A stretch of DNA of 50,105 nucleotides from Carnobacterium sp. 17-4 (GTDB taxonomy: Bacteria; Bacillota; Bacilli; Lactobacillales; Carnobacteriaceae), in NCBI RefSeq assembly GCF_000195575.1, contig NC_015390.1, positions 1-50,105 on the forward strand, given 5' to 3'. Below, one piece after another: positions 34,287 through 42,133 of this stretch (position 1 is the first letter of the stretch; each line of letters starts with the position of its first letter). The position numbers and the translations under genes were made by a program. Under the pieces are notes generated by a model, which was given only the letters and a program-made list of their open reading frames with translations, was not told the origin of the DNA and searched no databases.

Positions 34287-35294
34287 TTAAGCAAAGAGAC
34301 TGAACAACAGATAGAGCAGGTAAATCGCCAGTAATACCTTTCCTTCGTTTTTGCTAATCTCATGTTTTTTGGTGTTGAAGATAAAGTAGCTGAGTAAACC
34401 CACCACCACTAGGACGAAGGGGAAATGGATTTGGTAGAATACGGGAGGGACAGAGAGTCCACCCGGAGTCAGCGAAATGGAAACACCCAATACCAAGAGT
34501 ATATTCAAGATATTGGCCCCCAAGACGTTGCCTATGGCTAAGCTGCCATAACCTTTTCGGGCAGCAGCATAGGTTGTGGTCAATTCTGGCAAGCTGGTTC
34601 CAAGAGCAACAACAGTACCGGCGATGATGGCTTCGGAAACGCCCAATCGCGTTGCCGCCGTCGAGACGGTTGAGACTAGAACGGTGGCGCTGAAAGCTAC
34701 GGCAACTGCACTGACAAGGATGATGCTTACCTCTATTATTAGAGCTTTATTATTTATTCGCTTTTTTTCCTCCGAACCATCCGGTTCAGTGTGAACTTTC
34801 TTTTTTAAGAAAGTGGACATTAGAAAGACCGGTACTGTCAAGAGAAAGAGGATGCCAATGAGCGGGTGGAGATGGCCGGGAGAGTTGAAGAGATTCCCGT
34901 CAAAGAAGCGAAGACTCCCAAACACGAGGATCAGCAGTGAACCTACAAGGAAGATTAACCGATTGGCAATCGATCTCGGCACCGGAATGGCGCCCGCTAA
35001 AGATCCCACACCTAAAACCAAAGCAGTATTGGTAATGACAGAGCCCACAGCGTTCCCAAGAGCAAAATCGGGCGTCCCCTTAAGGATAGCTGCAATGGAA
35101 GTAGACAATTCCGGGAGCGTAGTGCCCAGTGAAACGATGGTCGCACCAATGATAATCTGGGAGATACCGAATTCCTGGGAAAGATAAACCGCATGATCAA
35201 TCAAGATGTCGGTTGCCTTTGACAAAATAACCAGTGAAACAAGAAATATGATAATCAAAACAAACGTGTTTTGATTTGAAATGAATGTATCCAT
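34287..35294 (-). CDS. Calcium/sodium antiporter (CaCA family, YrbG-like)
   Basis: A 335-residue cation exchanger with ten predicted spans in two inverted halves. Each half carries an alpha-repeat: GATIVSLGTTLPELSTSIAA (first) and GTVVALGTSLPELTTTYAA (second), with the ion-binding Glu in each. It exports Ca2+ in exchange for Na+ or H+. Its codons are clearly more GC-rich than those of the neighbours, which suggests recent acquisition. A strong hairpin with a T-run stands between the likely promoter and the start codon (separate entry). Confidence 0.92.
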   Translation of the reverse strand: MDTFISNQNTFVLIIIFLVSLVILSKATDILIDHAVYLSQEFGISQIIIGATIVSLGTTLPELSTSIAAILKGTPDFALGNAVGSVITNTALVLGVGSLAGAIPVPRSIANRLIFLVGSLLILVFGSLRFFDGNLFNSPGHLHPLIGILFLLTVPVFLMSTFLKKKVHTEPDGSEEKKRINNKALIIEVSIILVSAVAVAFSATVLVSTVSTAATRLGVSEAIIAGTVVALGTSLPELTTTYAAARKGYGSLAIGNVLGANILNILLVLGVSISLTPGGLSVPPVFYQIHFPFVLVVVGLLSYFIFNTKKHEISKNEGKVLLAIYLLYLLFSLFA

Positions 35295-35313
35295 AGAACA
35301 ACCCCCTTAAAAC

Positions 35314-35377
35314 AAAAAAACATATGCCTAAGAACCTTCTTCCCGCCCCTGAAGAAAAATCCTTGAAAGCATATGCT
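35314..35377 (-). promoter_or_regulatory. Leader hairpin with T-run before the antiporter gene (candidate attenuator)
   Basis: On the minus strand a TATAAT at 35396-35391 precedes a long hairpin. Outer pairs AGCATATGCTT with AGGCATATGTT, then an inner stem up to CTTC/GAAG around AGGGGCGG, and directly TTTTTTT. The antiporter ATG follows about 20 bases later. Transcription from this promoter should stop before the gene unless the hairpin is undone. No known riboswitch class is recognised. A good -35 box was not found. Confidence 0.5.
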
Positions 35378-35426
35378 CAACCGTCTTATCATTATAATGT
35401 TTAGATTTCAATTATACATGAAAAAC

Positions 35427-35492
35427 CCCTAAATAGACACCATTCCAGAGCTGTTTTTCTAGCTCAAAGTCATCTGCGCCAAGAAGTGTCTA
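35427..35492. repeat. Imperfect inverted repeat near CTAAATAGACAC box
   Basis: TAGACAC and GTGTCTA bracket about 45 bases containing GAGCT/AGCTC. The CCCTAAATAGACA start recurs near 19948 and inverted near 40888. It could be a tiny mobile-element remnant. A single conserved arm ATACATGAAAA of the cassette sites lies at 35414-35424. Confidence 0.35.
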
Positions 35493-35614
35493 GCAAACAG
35501 AGAGCTTTTTAGAAACAATTTATTGGTCGTCTGAATAATAAATACTCAAACTATAATAGTTGCAAGAACATTCCGTCTGATTAATAAAAAAACTTTGTTT
35601 TAAAAGGGTACTAG

Positions 35615-35642
35615 GTACACTATTTTAAGCAATTTCATGTAT
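35615..35642 (-). other. Cassette-array site S2 (one conserved arm)
   Basis: The right arm ATTTCATGTAT is exact; the left arm GTACACTATTT is partly kept; the centre is TAAGCA. A degraded hairpin precedes it at about 35590-35606. Confidence 0.55.
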
Positions 35643-35667
35643 CTTAAATAATTTTTAAAAAAACTGG

Positions 35668-36138
35668 TTAATCTTCTGAATAATAAATAGTCATAAGATA
35701 ATAGAAAAATAGTGTAACTGCTATAACAACAATAAGCGCTTTTAAGTTTAAAGTTCCAACGTATAGTAAAAACAGTGCAAGTAGAACAGGTTTTACTAGG
35801 AATCTTAGCACCTTAGAACCTTTATGCTGTTGATTTAACGTATATAGGAATCGAACGGGTAAAAATAAGACTCCAAATAGTAGTGTGAAAAGAACATCTT
35901 TGAATGACAATTTTTGATTCATTTCAAAAACTCCTTTCGAATAGTTTGTTCCTTTATCTTCAAGGTCAGATAAGTTGAATAGATTATCTAAAAGTTTTAG
36001 GCTGATCAAATCAGGTTGGCTTTTTCCCAATTCCCATTTAGAAATTGTTTGCCGTGTAACAAATACTTTATCTGCTACTTGTTGTTGTGTAAGATTTAAT
36101 TCTGTTCTTTTTAGTTTCAATTTATTAGAAATATCCAT
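35668..36138 (-). CDS. XRE-family regulator fused to membrane segments
   Basis: A 156-residue protein: an HTH_3 domain (about 6-58, TQQQVADKVFVTRQTISKWELGKSQPD), then membrane segments near 83-100, 117-133 and 135-152. Membrane-tethered XRE repressors are common in Lactobacillales with small membrane proteins. It is one unit between sites S2 and S3. Its upstream region (36150-36220) has AAACAAAGC like other cassette promoters and a GCAACG inverted repeat, possibly its operator. Confidence 0.8.
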   Translation of the reverse strand: MDISNKLKLKRTELNLTQQQVADKVFVTRQTISKWELGKSQPDLISLKLLDNLFNLSDLEDKGTNYSKGVFEMNQKLSFKDVLFTLLFGVLFLPVRFLYTLNQQHKGSKVLRFLVKPVLLALFLLYVGTLNLKALIVVIAVTLFFYYLMTIYYSED

Positions 36139-36257
36139 AATAACCTCCTCAGATATAACGTATCATTTCTTTTCTTTTAAACAAAGCAACGATAACGCAA
36201 CGTTCGTACTGTTGCTTTAAATGCTCCTATTAACATAACCATTGCGTCTGATTAATA

Positions 36258-36306
36258 AAAAAAGAACCTTGTTTTAACAAGGTTCAAAACACATGTCTTT
36301 ATGTAT
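36258..36306 (-). other. Cassette-array site S3 (hairpin plus shortened core)
   Basis: AGAACCTTG pairs with CAAGGTTC around TTTTAA (36263-36286), followed by ACACATG and ATGTAT with about ten bases missing between them compared with S4. The hairpin, with A-run on its left, also acts as a terminator for the leftward gene at 36299. Confidence 0.55.
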
Positions 36307-36484
36307 TGGAATCTGATTTTGTTTTAACATTAAGAAAAATGTGATGTACTGAAAGTAGAAATGTCACAAAACTTATTAAGGAAATCATCATAATCCACAC
36401 TGAGTTCTCGCCATAAAACATAGTTATAGCGAAAATAATAAAAGATACTATTGCTAAAATGATTAGTTTAATTTTTTTGTCCAT
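36299..36484 (-). CDS. Small two-span membrane protein
   Basis: A 61-residue protein with two membrane segments (about 5-22 and 28-50) and basic ends. TTGGAGG precedes the ATG. It is alone between sites S3 and S4. Its promoter region (36570-36605 read leftward) shares AATTAAACAAAGCTTATT with that of the YcxB-like gene at 42300. Function unknown. Confidence 0.6.
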   Translation of the reverse strand: MDKKIKLIILAIVSFIIFAITMFYGENSVWIMMISLISFVTFLLSVHHIFLNVKTKSDSNT

Positions 36485-36631
36485 AATAAATTAACCTCCA
36501 ATTTTTATAAATCATTAATGATCATAATAATATTGCATTAAGAATTTATATAGCGATCATCTGTTATTTTTAGTATAACAAAGATAGAATAAGCTTTGTT
36601 TAATTAAAAAAAAGAATGAAAATACAAAAAA

Positions 36632-36685
36632 AGAACCTTGTTTAATCAAGATTCTAGACACATAACTTTATCTAATTTCATGTAT
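36632..36685 (-). other. Cassette-array site S4 (hairpin plus 28-bp core)
   Basis: The hairpin AGAACCTTG/CAAGATTCT lies at 36632-36655. The core 36658-36685 has left arm ACACATAACTT, centre TATCTA and right arm ATTTCATGTAT. This is a full example of the composite site. Confidence 0.65.
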
Positions 36686-36732
36686 TGTTTTAAATAATTA
36701 GCAACTAGTTATTTTTATCTTTAATTAAATAA

Positions 36733-36782
36733 TTGACATAGACAGTTCGACTGTATACAATGCAAGTATATAGTTGGACTGT
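36733..36782 (+). promoter_or_regulatory. Promoter and operator of the PadR-DUF2812 operon
   Basis: TTGACA (36733-36738), a 17-base spacer and TACAAT (36756-36761) form a near-consensus promoter. ACAGTTCGACTGT and a related AGTTGGACTGT overlap it, a fitting operator for the PadR protein encoded next. Confidence 0.7.
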
Positions 36783-36821
36783 TTATTTTTCGTATTTTAT
36801 TTTAAGAAGGGACTGAACTAA

Positions 36822-37133
36822 ATGAAAAGAAACAAACATTTACCGCTGACAGAAACTGTTTATTATATTCTATTATCTTTATTTGAACCAGCACATGGTT
36901 ATCTTATTATACAAAAAGTTGAAGACTTGAGTAATGGTGAGGTGAGGATGGCTGCTGGGACATTGTACGGAGCTATCGAAAACTTATTAAAATTGAAGTT
37001 TATTAAGCCGGTTGAGAATGAAGATAAGAGGCGTAAAGTTTATGTTATTACACAAGAAGGAAAAAACATTCTCTTTCTTGATTGTGAAAGAATGAAGCAC
37101 ATAGTAGCTATTACTGAAGAAAATTTGACTTAG
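36822..37133 (+). CDS. PadR-family transcriptional regulator
   Basis: A 103-residue winged-helix repressor: LTETVYYILLSLFEPAHGYLI, then VRMAAGTLYGAIENLLKLKFI and a wing RRKVYVITQEGK. It lacks most of the C-terminal dimer helix. It precedes a DUF2812 membrane protein by 14 bases, a standard pair in which PadR represses its own operon. Unit between S4 and S5. Confidence 0.9.
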   Translation: MKRNKHLPLTETVYYILLSLFEPAHGYLIIQKVEDLSNGEVRMAAGTLYGAIENLLKLKFIKPVENEDKRRKVYVITQEGKNILFLDCERMKHIVAITEENLT

Positions 37134-37147
37134 GAAGGTGTATAAGT

Positions 37148-37765
37148 ATGAAAAAATTTAAGTTCTTTTTTAATTTAGATAAAGAAGAAAAATGGTTAAA
37201 TGAAATGGCTCAACAAGGACTAGTATTATCAGGAAAAATTTTTAAATATGAATTTGATCAAGTTGATGGTAAAGAAAAACTGATAAAGATAGACTATCGA
37301 ACATTTAAATCGAAAAAAGATTTAGAAGACTATATTTTATTATTTGAAGATAGTGGTTGGCAACATCTTGTAGGAAATAAAAATTCTGGGAAACAGTATT
37401 TTATGAAAAAAGATGCTCATGCAGATGGAGATATCTTTTCTGATCAGCTCTCCAAAGCGGAGCGCTATAAAAGAATGGCTAATGGCTGGCTGACTTTAGC
37501 TTTAATATATATACCGATAGCCATCGTATTTTTTCAAACGAACATTATTGATTTCAAATCATTTCTCAATCCACGGTCATTCTATCTGACGCCTGGCTTA
37601 TGGGAAATGACAGGTAGTTCTTTTTGGAGAGCTTTCTTATTTGAAACCCCTTTTGCTTTGGGAAGAGGGGTTGCATGGTCAATTCCCCTTATTTTGATCG
37701 TCCTATATGTTATTTTTGCAATCAAAGCTCACTATCAGTATAAAAATACCATCTCAAAAGAGTAA
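37148..37765 (+). CDS. DUF2812 domain membrane protein
   Basis: A 205-residue protein. The cytoplasmic DUF2812 domain (1-100, KFKFFFNLDKEEKWLNEMAQ and FEDSGWQHL) is followed by two membrane segments (about 113-132 and 175-195). PadR-DUF2812 pairs are common in Firmicutes and are thought to respond to envelope stress or antimicrobial compounds; the activity is unknown. AGGAAGG precedes the ATG. Confidence 0.85.
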   Translation: MKKFKFFFNLDKEEKWLNEMAQQGLVLSGKIFKYEFDQVDGKEKLIKIDYRTFKSKKDLEDYILLFEDSGWQHLVGNKNSGKQYFMKKDAHADGDIFSDQLSKAERYKRMANGWLTLALIYIPIAIVFFQTNIIDFKSFLNPRSFYLTPGLWEMTGSSFWRAFLFETPFALGRGVAWSIPLILIVLYVIFAIKAHYQYKNTISKE

Positions 37766-37865
37766 CGATAGAAATCATAGCGCAGCACTCTGAAATTAAA
37801 AAATAAATCTAATTTCGGAGTGCCACATTAAGAAATTTAAAGTTTTTTTCGTACCAAGCAAAATA

Positions 37866-37918
37866 AAATCTTGCTAAAAAAAGGTTTTGGATGAACGACT
37901 CTATCCAATTTCATGTGT
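37866..37918 (-). other. Cassette-array site S5
   Basis: The core 37891-37918 has left arm ATGAACGACTC, centre TATCCA and right arm ATTTCATGTGT. A decayed hairpin (ATCTTG ... AAGGTTTT) precedes it. Confidence 0.5.
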
Positions 37919-37958
37919 TAATTTATATTTTTAAATAAACAACTAGGATTGCAAATTA

Positions 37959-37997
37959 TGTAACATATATATTGAATAATGTTTTTTATATGTTACA
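37959..37997. promoter_or_regulatory. Inverted repeat, operator of the XRE gene
   Basis: TGTAACATATA (37959-37969) and TATATGTTACA (37987-37997) are exact 11-base arms about two turns apart, just upstream of the XRE gene, a likely autoregulatory site. Confidence 0.6.
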
Positions 37998-38037
37998 CTC
38001 TCCCTATAAGGGATAATAAAGGAGGTCAATAGTATTC

Positions 38038-38235
38038 GTGGATAATAGAATAAAAGTTGCGCGTATTCAGGTTGATTTAACACAACAACAATTAGCTGAA
38101 AAAGTAGATGTCACTCGTCAAACGATTAGTCTAATTGAAAAAGGCAAATATAATCCCTCTTTAAAACTATGTCTTAATATCTGCCACGCAGTCAATAAAA
38201 CACTAGATGAACTATTTTGGAAAGAAAGGGACTAA
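38038..38235 (+). CDS. XRE-family HTH regulator
   Basis: A 65-residue Cro/CI-type protein consisting almost only of the HTH (IKVARIQVDLTQQQLAEKVD, then TRQTISLIEKGKYNPSL) and the tail LDELFWKERD. It starts at GTG 38038 after AAAGGAGG. It is followed six bases later by a membrane protein gene. Such pairs are typical of small plasmid cassettes. Unit between S5 and S6. Confidence 0.88.
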   Translation: MDNRIKVARIQVDLTQQQLAEKVDVTRQTISLIEKGKYNPSLKLCLNICHAVNKTLDELFWKERD

Positions 38236-38241
38236 TATAAA

Positions 38242-38658
38242 TTGAAAAAAATTACAGATGAACGTTTAATATTAAAGAATCTAAAAAATATCAGAAACGC
38301 ATATGCTATTCAAACTATAGGTATCTTAAGTATATTAGGATATGACTGGATTACTAGAGGATCAGAAGTAATGTACAAAAGCCCATTATGGTTTGTTTTT
38401 ATCGTTTCAACTACTGCATTAACATTATTCTCCATGAATATTAGTGTAGATCATGAAGTTCGTAAAAAAGCTCCTAAAAGAAGCCTTATTATCTCCATCG
38501 TTATTATTGCACTTATTTCTATGGCAATTGGAATTTTTGTCCCTTTCACGGGTAAATCTGGTCCAATAAATGGATTAATCGTAGGAGGAATAGGTTTTAT
38601 TTGCATTCTTATACCCTATATTTACATTTATTACCTACGTACCAAACAGCAAGATTAG
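38242..38658 (+). CDS. Four-span membrane protein paired with XRE regulator
   Basis: A 138-residue protein with membrane segments near 22-37, 48-66, 80-98 and 108-130. It starts at TTG 38242 after AAAGGGAC; the gap from the regulator is six bases. XRE plus such membrane proteins (DUF6773-like by my reading) are found in many Lactobacillales. Role unknown. Confidence 0.7.
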   Translation: MKKITDERLILKNLKNIRNAYAIQTIGILSILGYDWITRGSEVMYKSPLWFVFIVSTTALTLFSMNISVDHEVRKKAPKRSLIISIVIIALISMAIGIFVPFTGKSGPINGLIVGGIGFICILIPYIYIYYLRTKQQD

Positions 38659-38675
38659 GTTATAATTACTTAAAA

Positions 38676-38729
38676 TCAACCTTGATTTAATAAGGTTCTA
38701 AATACATATTTTTATGTAAATTAGTGTGT
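38676..38729 (-). other. Cassette-array site S6
   Basis: The hairpin AACCTT/AAGGTT (38679-38698) is followed by a core 38702-38729 with left arm ATACATATTTT, centre TATGTA and right arm AATTAGTGTGT. Confidence 0.5.
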
Positions 38730-38836
38730 CAAAACGATAAATCTACTATAGATTTATTGTTTATTTTTTCTAGTAGATATAACCATAATGAGCAAGCAAA
38801 TAAGGAACAAACCATACCCACTAAAAAAATGGTCAT
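38729..38836 (-). CDS. Candidate 35-residue membrane peptide, possibly a type I toxin
   Basis: On the minus strand a short frame gives MTIFLVGMVCSLFACSLWLY followed by LLEKINNKSIVDLSF. One hydrophobic helix followed by a charged tail is the layout of Fst-like and related type I toxins. AAAGGAGAG sits very close to the ATG, closer than usual. The stop codon overlaps the last base of S6. No antisense RNA was proven. Confidence 0.35.
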   Translation of the reverse strand: MTIFLVGMVCSLFACSLWLYLLEKINNKSIVDLSF

Positions 38837-39290
38837 CTCTCCTTTTATTATCGAGATTCAGAAAAAAACACTTCACTACAAACTTATTTTAACACTAATT
38901 TAATGGTGTTAATCACAATAATAATTACGTTTATTATTTCGCAGTTCATTTTAGGTGCTTAAAATCGTTTCTAAGCGACTTTAAAAACAAAAGAAGGGAA
39001 TTGTGTATTTAGTGGGGTAAAATCTGTTAAACATGCTTTTTTTGCGTTTAACAATAGATATTCAACTGATTAGCCGTCTGTTTTTTGTTTTTCCTGATTT
39101 TGGGTATGTAGGGCTTGCCCTGCACGAACGTAGAGAGCAGTAAATAAACATCGTCCTTAGGCTGTTTTAACAATAAGCCCATTTATCAAATTTTTAGACT
39201 GCCCCCCCCCCCTTTTTTTTCTTTGTCTTTTAACGTGTGCTTCAGCAAATTATTATTTTTTATGCTTTTTTATGGGTGTCTTAAGGCTAA
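38837..39290. other. Non-coding gap with C12T8 tract
   Basis: It holds an AACAC/GTGTT hairpin near 38895-38915, a GTAGGGC/GCCCTGC hairpin near 39108-39123 and a run of 12 C followed by 8 T (39202-39221). No gene was seen. Confidence 0.4.
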
Positions 39291-39292
39291 CT

Positions 39293-39343
39293 GCTAGGGT
39301 ACAACTATGCTCATCTCACCACTTTCTATCACCTCGGCTAGCA
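39293..39343 (+). repeat. 51-bp inverted repeat, left copy
   Basis: It starts GCTAGGGTACAAC and ends CTCGGCTAGCA. The reverse complement recurs at 49208-49258 with 50 of 51 bases identical. The unit itself begins and ends with GCTAG/CTAGC. Confidence 0.9.
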
Positions 39344-39367
39344 TTTTAGAGACTACATATCTAAAAT

Positions 39368-39396
39368 ATACATAAATTATTAGTCAAATTATGTAT
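39368..39396. other. Cassette-array site S7
   Basis: Arms ATACATAAATT and AAATTATGTAT are inverted around a 7-base centre, one base more than in the other sites. No AGAACC hairpin is attached. Confidence 0.45.
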
Positions 39397-39426
39397 TATA
39401 GTCTTTTTTTATTTTGTTAAATTATT

Positions 39427-40119
39427 TTATCCAAATATATAAGGAAATAACACAATAAATCCATTATTTAGTACATGTAATAGTATAGAATCTTTAATAT
39501 TCCAGCGTCTGCAATAGGCAAAAAATAAAATCATTCCCATAAAGAAGTACATTGAAAAGGTAATCAGATTATCGTGTCCATGAGCAATAGAAAAAACAAT
39601 AGAAGTTATTAATCCTGGTAATATTTTATTTTTATGTTTAAACCAGATGTTTATAAAAATTCCACGAAATGCTAATTCTTCTAAAATAGGAGCCGCTATA
39701 GCAATTATTAAATTAAAAATAAGTAAATATAACGGAAATGTTGCTAAAGAGTCAGTTGTTTGTACAGCAGCATCATTTGATGTCATCGTATTTCCAGTTG
39801 CGTACTCATTTAGTAAAGTTCCTATAATAGCAATTAATCTAAGAATTAAAAACAATCCAATTGTTATAAATATATCTTTTAAATGTATTTTTTGAATTTT
39901 TAGAAATGCCTTGTTTTTATAGTAGTTATAAAAATAAGACATTGAAATTAATGTAAATAAAATAATTAGTAGAGCGATCATCCATTTAATATATGTTGGT
40001 GTTATTTCTTGATATATGTCTGCTGTGGTAATAAATGTTATGGGTAATGTAGCCCATATGATGATAAGTGTTGATTGTATTACTTTTTTTAAAATAGTAG
40101 TGAAATTTTTATTTTTCAT
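39427..40119 (-). CDS. CPBP-family intramembrane metalloprotease
   Basis: A 230-residue membrane protein with six to seven spans. It has the Abi/CAAX protease motifs: EELAFRG with Glu147, Glu148 and Arg152; a His at 180 in FSIAHGHDN; and a third at 215 in LLHVLNNG. In lactic bacteria such proteins often give bacteriocin immunity or process small peptides. Unit between S7 and S8. Confidence 0.88.
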   Translation of the reverse strand: MKNKNFTTILKKVIQSTLIIIWATLPITFITTADIYQEITPTYIKWMIALLIILFTLISMSYFYNYYKNKAFLKIQKIHLKDIFITIGLFLILRLIAIIGTLLNEYATGNTMTSNDAAVQTTDSLATFPLYLLIFNLIIAIAAPILEELAFRGIFINIWFKHKNKILPGLITSIVFSIAHGHDNLITFSMYFFMGMILFFAYCRRWNIKDSILLHVLNNGFIVLFPYIFG

Positions 40120-40230
40120 GTCTAATCATCCTATTCTTGGTTTAATAATATATCTTTAATTTTTTCCCAATATGTTTTTTGACCTAAAATCATAGACAAT
40201 TCTCCGGTTAGTCATTCAAATTAAGTGTTA

Positions 40231-40250
40231 AAATGTCTTATAAGACATTT
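40231..40250. promoter_or_regulatory. 20-bp perfect palindrome
   Basis: AAATGTCTTA and TAAGACATTT abut exactly, followed by TTTT. AATGTCTTATAA recurs near 40878 and 43494, where it overlaps a -10 box, so it may be a shared promoter/operator piece. Confidence 0.55.
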
Positions 40251-40290
40251 TTTTAAAGAATACGAGCAGTTGGAAGGAATTAAACTTAAA

Positions 40291-40509
40291 ATGAAAAATA
40301 GTATGAAAAAAGAAGAGTATAAAATAACTTTTTTATATGGAGGCGTGTTGTTCCTTGTAGGGATAACTGGGATGATTTTCCCTGCAACAGCTAAATATAT
40401 TGCCTCTTTTTGTTTCATTTATGGCGGTTCATCTTTACTGGTTGGACTACTTTATTTCGTCACAGATAGAAATGAAGTTCAAAGTAAAGAAAATAAAAAG
40501 ATAAAATAA
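40291..40509 (+). CDS. Small two-span membrane protein
   Basis: A 72-residue protein with two membrane segments (about 13-32 and 36-58) and charged ends. The frame is open from 40225, but that part lies in the palindrome; GGAAGGA precedes the ATG at 40291. Function unknown. Confidence 0.5.
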   Translation: MKNSMKKEEYKITFLYGGVLFLVGITGMIFPATAKYIASFCFIYGGSSLLVGLLYFVTDRNEVQSKENKKIK

Positions 40510-40582
40510 GAATCACTTTTTGTTTTATCCCTGCTTTTTTATTTTATGTAATTATTTTTCAAACAACTTGGTCAAAGATCCT

Positions 40583-40795
40583 CTAGTCTTTTCTGTTTTT
40601 TTTTCTTGAAAAAAATAAATGGGTTAGTGAAGAAATAAATAAAATAATCCCCAATGCCATATTTCCATTAAAAATACTTTCCTTAAATGAAATAAAATAT
40701 AAGATATTCAAAAAGATAATGATAATGCTACATACAAGAATAAAAACATAAAGCAGATAATTTAATGTGTATTCTTTTCCAAATAATTTTATCAT
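40583..40795 (-). CDS. Small two-span membrane protein
   Basis: A 70-residue protein with membrane segments about 12-35 and 46-62 and the basic end SRKKNRKD. AGGAGGG lies before the ATG on the minus strand. Function unknown. Confidence 0.55.
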   Translation of the reverse strand: MIKLFGKEYTLNYLLYVFILVCSIIIIFLNILYFISFKESIFNGNMALGIILFISSLTHLFFSRKKNRKD

Positions 40796-40890
40796 TTGAA
40801 CCCTCCTGTTTTCTTTATAATTGCTAAATAACTAAACAGATAGTTATAAAAGATAGCGTGCAATTTATGAACTCAATGTCTTATAATTGT

Positions 40891-42075
40891 CTATTTAGGG
40901 TAGACATGTAATAAATAATTTTGTATTGAACGATTTGCAATAAAAGATATTAGTTGAAAGTTTGGTAACGTAATTTCCTCAATCGTATACCTACCATTTT
41001 TTTCTTTATACAATGTTTCAGAATCAAAAAATCTGTTATGACTATTTGGATCTTTATTAGGAGGGCTTTCCCCTCTATGAGCATATTTAGATCTATACTT
41101 ATAGATATTATTTATAATTTTCATTTTCTCATCTTCGTGTAAATCGGAAGGGTATTTTTCAAACCAAGATTTTTCTAAAAGCCAATCAAAGTTATTTTCA
41201 GTCCCATTATGTTCTTTCATATAATTTACTCTGTTGGCTTCTGGGTGCTCCAAATCTTCCCACTGATCAGGTGGGCAGTATTCCATAATAAATGCTACAA
41301 ACCTCTTACTAATAGATTCAGATTCATTGCGTAGGTGCTTGTACAAGTGCAATAGTTCTTTGATATTTTCGTCTGTGTTAGCTAATTCTTTCCATTCGTT
41401 TTCCTTTTCGTGCTTTGTAACAAGTTTTTTCTTTTTTATTGCTCTTTGTGCCATAGTTTCTATTGCAGAAACTAATAGATAATATGCTAAACCAAAATCA
41501 TCCCTTTTATTAAGATGAGAAAGGTGAACAAGTCGTATCGATTGCATAGTGTTTACATAAATTTTGTATGGCACTCCATGTAGTATTCTTAGCATCTCTT
41601 TTAAGTCATTATTTATATTATCTAGCGTATACTTGGATATTCTAGTTTCATGTGCACCCGGTCCTGCAGTTAATATAGGAAATTGAATAGCTAATTCGTA
41701 CAAAGAATTTTCATCTAATTGTTCTCTTCTTGATATATATCCATCTCGAGGGGCCCTTACTGGTCTATTTGTAATAAAAGAAAAGACTGACGCAAGTGCT
41801 ATAGTAAATAAATGTGCGTTATGTTCATCATACCAACTAAACCACGTAGGTAATAGGACTGGTGCAATAAAACTTGAATACGCTCCTGGACCCTTGACCT
41901 CAATAGATGGCTTAATTGTAAAATATTCAAATACTAATTCTTCAGTGAGGTGGAAATCTATTAATAAATACCCTGTAGTAGTGTGATCGTTTTCATCCAT
42001 TTTCATTTCTTCTGGACGAAATAAGGCAATACATTCATCAAATAATACATGATCTGCTGTTACTGCTCGAGACAT
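40891..42075 (-). CDS. HEPN-type (Apea-like) protein, possible defence ribonuclease
   Basis: A 394-residue soluble protein. The C-terminal part contains NNIYKYRSKYAHRGESPP, with Arg328-x4-His333 fitting the R-x4-H active site of HEPN RNases. A helical stretch before it (LAYYLLVSAIETMAQR) is like the first HEPN helices. The N-terminal half (about 1-170) is not recognised and may sense a signal. HEPN proteins act in abortive infection and toxin systems. AGGAGG precedes the ATG. It stands alone between the small membrane gene and S8. Confidence 0.65.
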   Translation of the reverse strand: MSRAVTADHVLFDECIALFRPEEMKMDENDHTTTGYLLIDFHLTEELVFEYFTIKPSIEVKGPGAYSSFIAPVLLPTWFSWYDEHNAHLFTIALASVFSFITNRPVRAPRDGYISRREQLDENSLYELAIQFPILTAGPGAHETRISKYTLDNINNDLKEMLRILHGVPYKIYVNTMQSIRLVHLSHLNKRDDFGLAYYLLVSAIETMAQRAIKKKKLVTKHEKENEWKELANTDENIKELLHLYKHLRNESESISKRFVAFIMEYCPPDQWEDLEHPEANRVNYMKEHNGTENNFDWLLEKSWFEKYPSDLHEDEKMKIINNIYKYRSKYAHRGESPPNKDPNSHNRFFDSETLYKEKNGRYTIEEITLPNFQLISFIANRSIQNYLLHVYPK

Positions 42076-42133
42076 TTAAATTACCTCCTATTTCACCAAT
42101 AAATTTATTTAGTAGAATATATTTTTAAAGTGC

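Noticed and set aside
34813-35187. A 124-codon plus-strand frame
   Set aside because: Antisense to the antiporter; its openness reflects that gene's GC-rich codons.
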